Assembly: GCA_905221605.1 (NCBI GenBank)
Contig: CAJNDS010000312.1
Location: 1 to 10,000, forward strand
Length of the DNA stretch: 10,000 nt
Source of the DNA: Symbiodinium natans
Lineage: Eukaryota > Sar > Dinophyceae > Suessiales > Symbiodiniaceae
Direction: 5' to 3'
The translations under genes were made by a program, and so were the position numbers. Shown here in pieces: positions 1 through 6,874 of the stretch. The notes beneath the pieces were generated by a model, which did not search any database, was not told the origin of the DNA, and was given only the letters and a program-made list of their open reading frames with translations. Each line of letters opens with the position of its first letter. Position 1 is the first letter of the stretch.

Positions 1-780
1 CGTCCCTGGCGGTATTCGAGCAGAAGTCTCAAATAAATTTGAAATACAAGATGGCGTCGAGCCGCCTCAAAGAACGAGGACAAGATATCCTTCTGAACTA
101 TTGGAGATGAGCTATTAATTCGTCACGAGCCACTTCATATCCCAATGGCACGAAATCCCGGCTCCGAGCGAAGTAATGCGTCAATTGCCGGCCGAATAGC
201 ACGGCACACAACCAAGAAAGCCAACTCAGATTTATGGCAAATTTCTCCATTCATTTCAAGAGCATCGGTCATCAAGCCCAAGCAGCCAGACGAAGCTAGC
301 AAGCAAGCCTATTACAAAAAGCTCCGGGAAGTAGTGCGGGCCAAATAATTCAACTAACCGATTCCCATATATTATTGGAGCAAATGGAAAACCTCATATT
401 TATGTAGATACGTCTCCAAAGTTTGAAATTAATATTCGAAGAAGTATCATTTCTCTTCGTAAAATTCTCATAAGAAAATCTCATTATTTCCAACCGGAGC
501 TTTCGAAATCTAGTTATCAAGACCCGTGACCACCTGAATATCAAAGCCTGAAGCGCAATGCTCCAGATCGTATCATAAATCGAATTTCCTCCTCGAAAGA
601 ACGTAATACATGAGATTAATTCCCCATTGAAAGTATCATCCATATATTCCAGCTCGAATTCTAGATGAACCCCTGCCACAACATACACAATCTCGACCAC
701 GTTTACACGTGAGACAAAACACTACCATCATCATCCTTGTTGGCTGCCAAAACTGGCTCGAGGTGCTAATGGACGCAACA
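1..780. other. AT-rich segment with a decayed coding-like frame
   Basis: This stretch is clearly richer in A and T than the rest of the window and holds no intact gene that I recognise. Forward frame 2 reads like protein over long stretches: 2-115, 119-196, 200-331, 335-526 and 530-601. It is broken by TAA at 116, TAG at 197, TAG at 332 and two TGAs near 527 and 602. The 64-codon piece at 335-526 contains the readable phrase GANGKPHIYVDTSPKFEI and is rich in Lys, Arg and Ile codons ending in A or T. The opposite strand is also open from 350 to 721 in the same triplets, so direction is not certain. A small forward ORF at 145-348 (67 codons, basic) overlaps in another frame. A decayed gene or insertion of foreign composition is my inference; chance openness cannot be excluded, because the number of stops is not far below random expectation. 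Confidence 0.25.
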
Positions 781-782
781 TC

Positions 783-846
783 AGGGGTGTCGCTTTTCAA
801 GTGTTCCCATCGTTTTACAGGGTTTTAGCATCATTTATCCACGCTT
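783..846 (+). repeat. Dispersed repeat, copy 1
   Basis: It begins AGGGGTGTCGCTTTTCAAGT. The first 44 bases (783-826) match 911-954 with a single mismatch (T at 804 against G at 932). After that the similarity fades over about 15-20 bases, ending near TATCCAC against TGTCCAC. Copies start 128 bases apart in the same direction. I see no terminal inverted repeat, coding capacity or target-site duplication. Confidence 0.85.
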
Positions 847-855
847 GATGTTTGT

Positions 856-867
856 AGGTGTCGCTTT
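856..867 (+). repeat. Short partial copy of the 783/911 repeat
   Basis: AGGTGTCGCTTT repeats the start of the flanking copies (AGGGGTGTCGCTTTT) minus two of the G bases, then diverges. It lies between the two longer copies in the same orientation, so the block 783-974 looks like a degenerate tandem array with an uneven period. A 12-base match alone could be chance. Confidence 0.45.
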
Positions 868-910
868 AGGAAAAATCACGGCTATAGCACACCCAACGAT
901 TCATTAACTT

Positions 911-974
911 AGGGGTGTCGCTTTTCAAGTGGTCCCATCGTTTTACAGGGTTTTGGGCATTCGTGTCCACCCCT
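911..974 (+). repeat. Dispersed repeat, copy 2
   Basis: This is the second copy of the repeat, 44 bases with one mismatch to 783-826, followed by a weaker match up to about GTCCACC at 966-972. It ends immediately before the stop codon (978-980, minus strand) of the membrane-protein exon, so it would lie in or just beyond that gene's 3' untranslated region. Confidence 0.85.
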
Positions 975-977
975 TAC

Positions 978-1858
978 TTAATTGAATGGCTGGAGGTTTT
1001 GGCGCTTGCTCATTTCATTGGACGAATGAAATACACCCTCCACCACCCTGAAGGCCAAAAAAGGAGCAATCGCACTCGGACTCGTCTCGACACGAAGCCA
1101 ATCCCGGGGTATCGATATCCATCGAAACCCTGAAATTTGCATCCTCAAAACCACGATCGTGAAACGACCCCAGAACAGAAAGTGGAGGTAAGCACCGGCG
1201 GTGACCACGCACAACATGCCGCAACTGGTTAGATAGATGGCGTACGGCATGAACGGCCATTTGATAAATAGTGAGGCAACCAGCAGCAAGCCGATCAAAG
1301 CGGCGCAGAGCGCTTGGCTTTCGATACGGTCAAGCAGCGAGCTATGATAGGGTTGAAATGTCGTGTGGATGAGCTCGGCCGTGGCTACAATAAGGGCAAG
1401 GTAGACGAGGTGTGCTCCCGGTGCCCAGGACATGGGAAACCACGTTGCAACCACGTAGATGGCTGATTTCCGGAACAACACGGTGACCTCCCACCAGCGG
1501 TACTTTGGCTCGTAGCCTGCCACCAGGAAAGCAACAGTCTCCTCACGCTCACGCACGTGCTTCTTCGCGGGGTCGGATGCTGCGAGGCAGAGCCACAAGA
1601 CGGGGCCAAGCAGGGTAAGCACGGCGGTTGTTCCGACCGCCAGCCAGAACCGCGGCAGTCCCACTGCATCACCTAAAGTGGAGGCACACGAGGTGCTGAC
1701 GGCGGCCTCGTACATGAGGATGCGTTGGCCGCCTTCTTGTGTGCCATAACAGGGCAGAAGCTTAGCAGTCGCCCCAAGGAGCGGTGGAATGAAGACGTTG
1801 CCCCAGACCACCACACACTTCAGCCAAGCTTGCGCCCCTAGGAAGCACAATGAAAGCC
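978..1858 (-). CDS. C-terminal exon of a multi-pass membrane protein (GCC2/GCC3-EGF-type surface protein family)
   Basis: About 293 codons to a TAA stop. Numbering from the exon start, hydrophobic segments lie near residues 1-30, 69-94, 129-141, 149-171, 180-199 and 205-229. Between the second and third is a conserved-looking loop, GYEPKYRWWEVTVLFRK (115-131). From memory, the order of hydrophobic segment, Y-x-P-x-Y-x-WWE, RK, hydrophobic segment and a PY motif (FQPYHSSLLDRIE) is typical of the C-terminal membrane region of large dinoflagellate and ciliate surface proteins. Those carry Cys-rich EGF or GCC2/GCC3 repeats outside the cell; the function of the membrane part is unknown, though channel- or receptor-like roles are proposed. 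The exon start is set by an acceptor, TCTCCTTGTTGCAG, whose AG is at 1860-1859, giving entry phase 1. The frame stays open upstream to 1916 but that part reads as intron. The upstream exons and extracellular domains are not found in this window. A second intron at 1128-1048 is possible. Confidence 0.65.
1048..1128 (-). other. Possible in-frame intron near the 3' end of the membrane-protein gene
   Basis: On the minus strand, CAGG|GTTTCG (GT at 1128-1127) and CTTTTTTTGGCCTTCAG (AG at 1049-1048) would bound an 81-nt intron. Both sites fall in phase 2 of the frame, so the gene reads to the same stop with or without splicing. The pyrimidine-rich acceptor is good and the donor is mediocre. Its length fits the other introns modelled here (86-104 nt). 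The segment encodes a polar stretch after the last membrane helix, so either form is plausible. Confidence 0.35.
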
Positions 1859-2362
1859 CTGCAACAAGGAGATTTCGGGGGGTCCTTTCAATAATCAAAT
1901 ATCTATAGATCATCAAGGATCATATATGGCTGATCCATGGAAACACTCCCCCGGTATGACTTCAATATTTGTGCCCATCACGGTGCACGAGGCCTGCGTT
2001 CTTGAATGCGTAGGAGAGTCAATGATATGGTACTATTGAATCTATAATTTCTCGAGTAATTGTAAGTTGCCCAATCTCCTATAAGAATAGAATTAAACGA
2101 AATCTCTGATAACCTGGGCAAGAATTTGCAGAACCCATACAGAAGTACTTTTTGTCACCATTCGTGATCGAACTGAGCTCCGGGCAGCGCGACCTCTGAG
2201 CACAAAGTCAAGCATGGCCAAGCATCTAACTTCTTGCAACTTCTCTCAAACTGCAAAGACGCATCCAAACCCCAAGTTGCGCGGCCTCGGACAGGTGTGT
2301 TTCTGCCAAGCGCCGCGGTGGCCTTGAAGCGTCGGCTCGCTTTCAGCTGGACCAAGTGCAGA
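1859..2362. other. Gap between divergent candidate genes
   Basis: Upstream of the minus-strand acceptor this should be intron of the membrane-protein gene, with its preceding exon further right or not recognisable. The last part, up to 2362, would be the promoter region of the plus-strand exon at 2363. Short open frames occur on both strands from 2155 to 2362 but show nothing recognisable. The 2034-2110 part is AT-rich. Confidence 0.4.
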
Positions 2363-2509
2363 ATGAACTCCCTTTCGGCTCGGCCAACATTCGTTTGGGT
2401 CTTCGGTGCCTTTGCATTCGCAGTCTCGGCCGCGAACATCACGTATCTTAGGAAATATCGAGGATGCTTCGTGGGGCCTCATGCCGCAAACGTGTTTTCA
2501 GCTTTTCAG
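2363..2509 (+). CDS. Probable first exon of a secreted or membrane protein (signal peptide)
   Basis: Exactly 49 codons from ATG to a donor-like CAG|GTGAAC (GT at 2510-2511), leaving in phase 0. The N-terminus is a textbook signal peptide: a short polar part with one Arg (MNSLSARPT), a hydrophobic core (FVWVFGAFAFAV) and small residues SAA at the likely cleavage point near residues 23-24. The mature part begins ANITYLRKYRGCFVG; the YRGCFVG phrase faintly recalls the start of Cys-rich secreted domains such as WSC, but it is too short to call. AG dinucleotides at 2345-2346 (after CTTTC) and 2360-2361 lie just before the ATG, where a spliced leader would be joined. The frame is open further upstream without another good start. 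Without splicing it would continue to a stop at 2579-2581. No matching second exon is certain; a phase-0 acceptor at 3654-3655 fits only formally. Confidence 0.45.
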
Positions 2510-4017
2510 GTGAACCTGCACATTCTGCGACTCTTTGCCAATATTAACATGACGGGTTGGAAGGGGAATGGGTTGTCTTGAAAACTGATGCAGGATTTGT
2601 ATCATCAACAGTAGTTCCGTGGCTATATACTGCTGACCCTCCGGAAGTAGCGATGTCGGTCCCTTATGTTGCGTTGGGGATTTGACTATTCGTAGCTTGC
2701 TCCTTGTGCGCTGCCGCTCCTCCCTGCAGACCCCCCCTTCCCATGACCCCCCAGCCTCACAGAGGCAAACCTCCGACCTCCCAAGTCCTCCTGTGACAAG
2801 CACACAGGAACATCGCAAGAAAGTATAGACACTGTGCACTCGCAAGGCTGCGTGGCACCAACCGATGGCCAAGGCGGACGTCGTGCAAGTCGACACCACG
2901 CACTCGCAACCCTGCAAACGTTCTGAGGCGAGACCTCCTCGCAAATGGGCTAAAAAACATTCACCAAAGTTCTTTAGAAGCCTGTTCGCGAGAGGGTAGG
3001 TCTCAACAGAAACTTCGACCATTCATTCGTGACAAATGCCGCCACGTCATAAAGCAGCAAACCTAGGCGAAGATGGTCCAGCCGCATCACCCTGAACAAT
3101 ATGAATTGCATACCTTTGCATGCACTCTGCAGCTCAAGCTGAGTCTGCGGCCGGCATGATTGTCTGGAAACCGAGAGACCTCTAGGAATTCTGACATTTC
3201 TTGCAAAGTCACGGCGCGAGTGTGAGAACATGCACGATATGGCTGCAAGCTACCGTATTTGGCGGCGGAAGGAGCACCCACATCCTAGCTCCACATTTGA
3301 CAGTAGAGACATTGGCAGAAAGCCTGAGTTTAGCACAAAGTCGCTCTCGCGGAAGGTCTGCAACCTCGCGCTGACCCAAACAGCACCCTCTTTCCAATCG
3401 ACCCCCAAAAAATAGCGGGGCGGCTTTGTTGGAGTTCTATACCATTTGAAGGCCCTGCATTAGCGTCAGCCTCAACCTCCAGAAGCGTCATCGATAGTTT
3501 GCAAGGCCAGAGACGCTGACAGCTGCAGAACAAATGGACGGAATCTACTCGAGAGGAAACGTCAGCAGTGAAAGATAGTAATCCCGGATTAAGCTTGCCG
3601 ACCCGTGCGATGTTGCTCGACCGATAATTTGAGAAGCCTTTGCATTTACCTTCAGCTGCCGACTCAACCAAGACACCTGCAACTCTTACAGCCTTACAGC
3701 CGGACTCAATGCCCTGCACTCCGTGCCAAGCCAGCCTCACTGGGGATCTCCTCATCTGCCTGCCGGGTGGAGCAGCTGACAGAACTAGCTGAATCGGGCA
3801 AGCACCGTTGTGAAGATCGCAGTGAGAAGACAGCCTTCCACTTCCCAAGCGTTCCCTTCCCGGAGACTGCCCAAACACCCGCATTCGGCAAGACCTGCCT
3901 GATGGTCTGCGTCGGCTTTGGTTGCACCCTAGCAGAACGTGGCTGGCTTGGGGCCGTTGCGGGCCAAGTATGGGCCAGGCAGATCAATTGACTTCCTTGG
4001 ATATCCCTGAAGCTAGG
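2510..4017. other. Long gap with weak coding-like stretches
   Basis: I see no recognisable gene. The most protein-like stretch is on the plus strand at 3656-3991, a 111-codon frame after the acceptor TTTACCTTCAG, ending at TGA; its middle part is hydrophilic and its end includes KTCLMVCVGFGC. Its entry phase (0) would fit the exon ending at 2509, which one frame in three would do by chance. Overlapping open frames on the minus strand (2498-3022 and 3330-3884) contain many Cys, Ser and Arg and match nothing I know; they may only reflect balanced base composition. Confidence 0.25.
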
Positions 4018-4146
4018 ATGCAGCGATGCAGGCTGTCGAAACTACTCTGTGCTGTTTTGTGCTCTGCTTTACTGTATCTCACTGTTGAAGGTTTGGCTTG
4101 CATGTCGAAGGCCTGTCCAGCGGCGGCGATTCGGAGCTGTTCATAA
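4018..4146 (+). CDS. Small signal-peptide-like ORF or first exon (42 aa)
   Basis: The ORF starts MQRCRLSKLLCAVLCSALLY: basic residues followed by a hydrophobic core, then TVEGLA as a possible cleavage region. The remaining tail of about 17 residues is rich in Cys, Ala and Ser. An AG at 4015-4016 lies one base before the ATG, as for a trans-spliced leader, but the pyrimidine tract in front is poor. It could be a very small secreted peptide, or a first exon leaving at GAAG|GTTTGG (near 4089). The opposite strand is also open (3984-4322) with an equally protein-like reading, so this call is weak. Confidence 0.2.
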   Translation: MQRCRLSKLLCAVLCSALLYLTVEGLACMSKACPAAAIRSCS

Positions 4147-4288
4147 GTGGCAACCTCGAAGACTGCTGCCGCGTCCAGACATCCAAGATATGCAATGTGT
4201 ACAACGGACATGCTGAAAGTTTCTCGAAGTAGCATCACACCTCGTTTGCTGACGGGCACTAGCTGGCAGAGTGAATGTGCATCGCCCC

Positions 4289-4299
4289 AAGTAGACGCT
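4289..4299 (+). repeat. AAGTAGACGCT 11-mer, copy 1
   Basis: First of three exact copies in about 640 bases, here preceded by CCCC. Related shorter forms AAGTAGCCA lie at 4363 and 4474, the latter also preceded by CCCC or CCC. Function unknown. Confidence 0.6.
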
Positions 4300-4840
4300 G
4301 CATCGCTGAAAATATGCATCACTCATGCAGATATGCATCAAGGAATACGAATCCCCAATTTGAAGTAGCCATGTTGCCATGTAGAACATGCAGAAACCTG
4401 GCATATGCGGCCGACGCGCTGGTATTCACACGGTTTTCATGCAACTATACTGCCATTTCAGGCAGGTATCCCCAAGTAGCCACCGTGAACTATGTAGGGC
4501 CATAGAGCAGCCCGGGTTCCGACAACTTGTTAGTTATCGTTTTAAAGGCCCTTCGTGGATCAGGCTAGTGAGAGAGCCTGCAGTTTCACGATGCTGGGCA
4601 CGGTATTCTCCTTCATGAACATACTGAACTCAAGACCCCTAGCTACCGATGAGCGAAGCAGCTGCTCAGGTTGCTGGTGGCGTCTGTGGATTTCGTGGGT
4701 ATGTGAATCTGCGCTGGACCAAACAGTGTGACCGAAACGGTTGTGTCAAAGAAAAGGTAGACTCACAAAAAGGTGTTCTAGACTGGATGGAGAACCGTTT
4801 GCTTGTTCTGATGGTTTCACCATGGAAACAGCAAATTGGA

Positions 4841-4851
4841 AAGTAGACGCT
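4841..4851 (+). repeat. AAGTAGACGCT 11-mer, copy 2
   Basis: This is an exact copy; its TAG provides the stop codon of the open plus-strand frame that ends at 4846. It is followed by GGCGAAACAGCTAA, unrelated to the flanks of the other copies. Confidence 0.6.
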
Positions 4852-4920
4852 GGCGAAACAGCTAATTGTGCATGATGCTGTGAGTACAAACATACATGCT
4901 AGCATGAACCTGGTTTCTGC

Positions 4921-4931
4921 AAGTAGACGCT
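4921..4931 (+). repeat. AAGTAGACGCT 11-mer, copy 3
   Basis: This exact copy lies 80 bases after copy 2 and is followed directly by ACGCGACGT, which recurs at 4952. Confidence 0.6.
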
Positions 4932-4960
4932 ACGCGACGTACTAAACGAACACGCGACGT
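4932..4960 (+). repeat. Direct repeat ACGCGACGT, two copies
   Basis: Exact 9-mers stand at 4932-4940 and 4952-4960, two helical turns apart (20 bases). A related palindrome, CTACGACGTAG, lies at 5031-5041. The spacing would suit a protein binding site, but this is only inference. Confidence 0.4.
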
Positions 4961-5294
4961 GAGATAAACCTACCCCCCGTAGGACGATATATCCCATTCC
5001 CAACCGTGGGCCGTGGGCTTGCAAGTGAATCTACGACGTAGCAACATGAGCAAGCGGCAAACATTAAAGAGGCTACACATGAGGCGAACTGCGATTGAAC
5101 CCGAAAGCGAGCTATCCGAACAGTGTCTGAAACCAGCACGATGACGATGATACCAAGAATGCTGGGGATGCCAAAAGATGTGAAGTGGCAACGCTGGCGC
5201 CCCGGCCAAGGCAGTTTGAACGCGAGGGCTTGCTGCCTTAGAGCTCAACACTAAGTAAGAAAAACCCACCCCGGCTATGACCTGGCTGACAGAA

Positions 5295-5332
5295 GGCTTC
5301 GCATGGCTTTCGCACGGCTTTCGCATGGCTTT
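5295..5332 (+). repeat. 11-bp tandem repeat GGCTTTCGCAY
   Basis: About three and a half units: GGCTTCGCAT (one base short), GGCTTTCGCAC, GGCTTTCGCAT and a final GGCTTT. Because 11 is not a multiple of three, each frame cycles through all phases; on the minus strand it reads as HAKAVRKPCEA-like peptide. I recall similar peptides in predicted proteins of Symbiodinium, but that is memory and not checked. Confidence 0.75.
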
Positions 5333-5541
5333 GACCTGTTGAGATTCTCTTGTCTCTCTTTGACTTACGCAGTTGATCCGGAGCACAGACTGGGGCGCAC
5401 ACTGCTCCAGATGGGGTTGAGGAAGATAGCGAAGGTCCCTGGCCCAGGAGATTCAAAGGCTCGGAGCACACTCTTGGCTCTTTGGCTCTTGGGCCAGATG
5501 ATGGTGGGAAGGGGCCAGCTGTGGCTAGCAGCTGCGAGCGC

Positions 5542-5555
5542 GGGGGGGGGGGGGG
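5542..5555 (+). repeat. G14 homopolymer run
   Basis: Fourteen consecutive G bases. Such runs are length-unstable and hard to sequence, and could form a G-quadruplex. The exact length may be an assembly estimate. Confidence 0.9.
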
Positions 5556-5580
5556 ATAACTCAGAAAAGGCAAACTTTCG

Positions 5581-5663
5581 GCTCCTCTCTTTGTCTTGTT
5601 GCTTCTTCGTCTTGTTGCTTCTTCTTCGTCCTCGCCCTTCACCTTTTGAGCTTCTGTCTCCAG
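5581..5663 (+). promoter_or_regulatory. Polypyrimidine tract and splice (possibly trans-splice) acceptor
   Basis: A long C/T-rich stretch runs from 5581, with two exact tandem copies of a 16-mer beginning GTCTTGTTGC (5593-5608 and 5609-5624), and ends CTTCTGTCTCCAG (AG at 5662-5663). The ATG of the next frame follows one base later (5665). That arrangement is what a spliced-leader addition site in front of a first exon would look like; a normal cis acceptor is the alternative. Confidence 0.5.
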
Positions 5664-5664
5664 T

Positions 5665-5994
5665 ATGGCCAGAAAGGCTGAATCTAGAGTGGTTCACCCT
5701 CCCAACAGAAGACTTTGAGCACCTGAAAGGGTGCTCCAGTGCTCCATCGATTTTATCTGCGCGCTCAGACACATTGAAAAGCCGAAAAGCCAGGAATCTT
5801 TCCAAGCAGATCGCTGGTTCCTCTGTGGGCTTGACCCATCGGAGGTCGAGGCTATTGACCTACCAAGAGATCTTGGGCATTTCGCGCCGGCCATGGCACT
5901 GCTACAGCTGATTGGCAGAACTGCCCCAAAGTCCATTAAATGGACTCCGCTTCATCACCCTGGCGATGTTCCTGCTAGTGCCTCTTTAAATTAG
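5665..5994 (+). pseudogene. Gene start with one in-frame TGA (broken gene, selenocysteine codon or artefact)
   Basis: Starting at ATG 5665, the frame reads 17 codons (MARKAESRVVHPPNRRL), then TGA at 5716-5718, then continues open for 91 codons to TAG at 5992-5994. The whole is 109 codons plus stop. The part after the TGA is convincing as protein: FQADRWFLCGLDPSEVEAID, then LPRDLGHFAPAMALLQLIG, then basic and Pro-rich residues. I do not recognise the family. A TGG to TGA change would explain the break, giving a Trp between Leu and Ala; a sequencing error is also possible. Dinoflagellates do encode selenoproteins, so a Sec codon cannot be ruled out, but I could not identify a SECIS hairpin by eye. 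An overlapping frame (open to 5911) would run through the pyrimidine tract and so is less likely, yet it is also open. Start choice rests on the AG 5662-5663 acceptor. Confidence 0.35.
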
Positions 5995-6509
5995 TTCCTC
6001 TAGGTTCGGGTTCTTCTCTAAAGTGCATGCTCTGTGAGTAGGGTGAGGGCAGTGATAGCCGAAGCTGAGCTGCAAAACCAGTTCGCATGAACCCAGTCAC
6101 GCGCTGCAAGCTTGGGCTCATCGTCCTCAGCCCTCGGCTGAAGAGGGGTTTTGGATCCATGCCAATGACTTCCTCCAAATCCTATCACTACACAGTGGTA
6201 CTTAGGTTTGTGGTTCAACAGCCAAGGGAAAATTCGGCACGAAAACTCGTTCAAAAGTACAAATTCGCCTGCCATCAGCGCGGCGGACGCTGGGCGGACG
6301 CTTTGTGGTGTACTGCTGACTATCGGCAGTCTGCAGCGAGGGCATAATCGTACCTTGAAGCAGTAGAGCCTGATCTTCTGAATGACTGTGCTTCAGGTCA
6401 AGCAGCTCTAGCTTCAAGCCCAGAGCGGCCTCTTGCCTGAGTGCGAGGACCTCAACTCGACAGAGAAGAACGTCACTTGAAGGGGCCACCTAAATTATTC
6501 CATTCGAGC
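5995..6509. other. Gap with one open plus frame and an 11-bp duplication
   Basis: A plus frame from ATG 6087 to 6347 (86 codons, basic and Arg-rich at its end) is open but unrecognised; a minus frame over the same bases is open too. GGCGGACGCT is repeated at 6282-6291 and 6293-6302 (11-bp period). I cannot support a gene here. Confidence 0.3.
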
Positions 6510-6874
6510 ATGACAGTGTTGACTACATTCCTGGTTGAGGTCCGGCTTCGGTACCCCCTGGTACCTCACAGGCAGGAGCTCTGCTCCATGAGCCTCAACC
6601 TTGGTCAGGCATTGGTCGCTGCACATTCTGGTGACAAGGTTGAGGCCGGGTGATTCTTCTAAAAGATGCGTGATGCCCCTCCTTCCTTCTCCCTCCCATT
6701 CCCTCCCTCTCTCGATCTTCTTCTTCTTCTTCTCCTCCGCAGGCACGGGCTGAAGGGTCCCACGCTCGCCGCACATTCGCCCAACGGCGTGTGACAAGCG
6801 GAAGTCGGGGAGACACTGAACGGTTTGTGCAGAATGAGCTTGTTCCCCAACAAGCTGCTTCCTCTAAATACTAA
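6510..6874 (+). CDS. Possible two-exon 3' gene end, function unknown
   Basis: Exon one is an open frame from ATG 6510 (open upstream to about 6441), reading MTVLTTFLVEVRLRYPLVPH and then a polar part ending AHSGDK. It could leave at AAG|GTTGAG (GT at 6639-6640, phase 0). A very strong acceptor, CTCCTCCGCAG with AG at 6741-6742, closes a 104-nt intron. Exon two (6743-6874, entry phase 0) encodes 43 hydrophilic residues starting ARAEGSHARRTFAQRR and ends at TAA. An alternative donor at 6650 (CCGG|GTGATT, phase 2) would shift exon two to a shorter tail ending PTLAAHSPNGV at a TGA near 6794. Both tails read like protein, so frame is not settled. The start and any upstream exons are uncertain, and I recognise no domain. 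Confidence 0.3.
6676..6742 (+). promoter_or_regulatory. Long polypyrimidine tract with splice acceptor
   Basis: About 62 almost pure C/T bases (6676-6737; only a few A or G), including (CTT)n at 6717-6731, lead straight into CCGCAG. This is the best-looking plus-strand splice acceptor in the window; on the minus strand the same bases give only a Glu/Lys/Arg low-complexity frame. Confidence 0.55.

Larger units (their letters stand above)
4147..5294. other. Gap rich in short repeats, no gene recognised
   Basis: This holds the three AAGTAGACGCT copies, two ATATGCATCA copies near 4313 and 4331, and clustered ACGCGACGT motifs. A 65-codon plus frame at 4649-4846 (ending in GKQ-like basic residues just before the second 11-mer) and a 76-codon frame at 4388-4618 are open but unrecognisable. 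I would treat the segment as intergenic or intronic. Confidence 0.35.

Noticed and set aside
1-720. Alternative genetic code (stops read as Gln or Trp) in the AT-rich block
   Set aside because: The count of in-frame stops is not clearly lower than chance, and nearby genes use standard stops. A decayed sequence is simpler.
350-721. 123-codon open minus-strand frame as a gene
   Set aside because: It uses the same triplets as the forward coding-like frame, lacks recognisable motifs and has no splice or start context. Kept only as part of the ambiguous AT-rich block.
740-766. Possible relic of the dinoflagellate spliced leader (CCAAAACTGGCTCGAG)
   Set aside because: Only TGGCTC-AG agrees with the end of the conserved leader, and the preceding CCATTT part does not match. 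A relic should match over more bases.
1385-1672. Other open minus-strand frames inside the membrane-protein exon (also 1015-1260)
   Set aside because: They overlap the exon in different frames and lack the family pattern, so they are shadows.
6231-6245. AATTCGGCACGAAAAC resembles a cDNA-library linker
   Set aside because: Only a partial match, inside sequence that otherwise looks genomic on both sides. Taken as chance.
6595-6853. Minus-strand frames rich in Glu, Lys and Arg
   Set aside because: They only translate the complement of the pyrimidine tract and are low-complexity artefacts.
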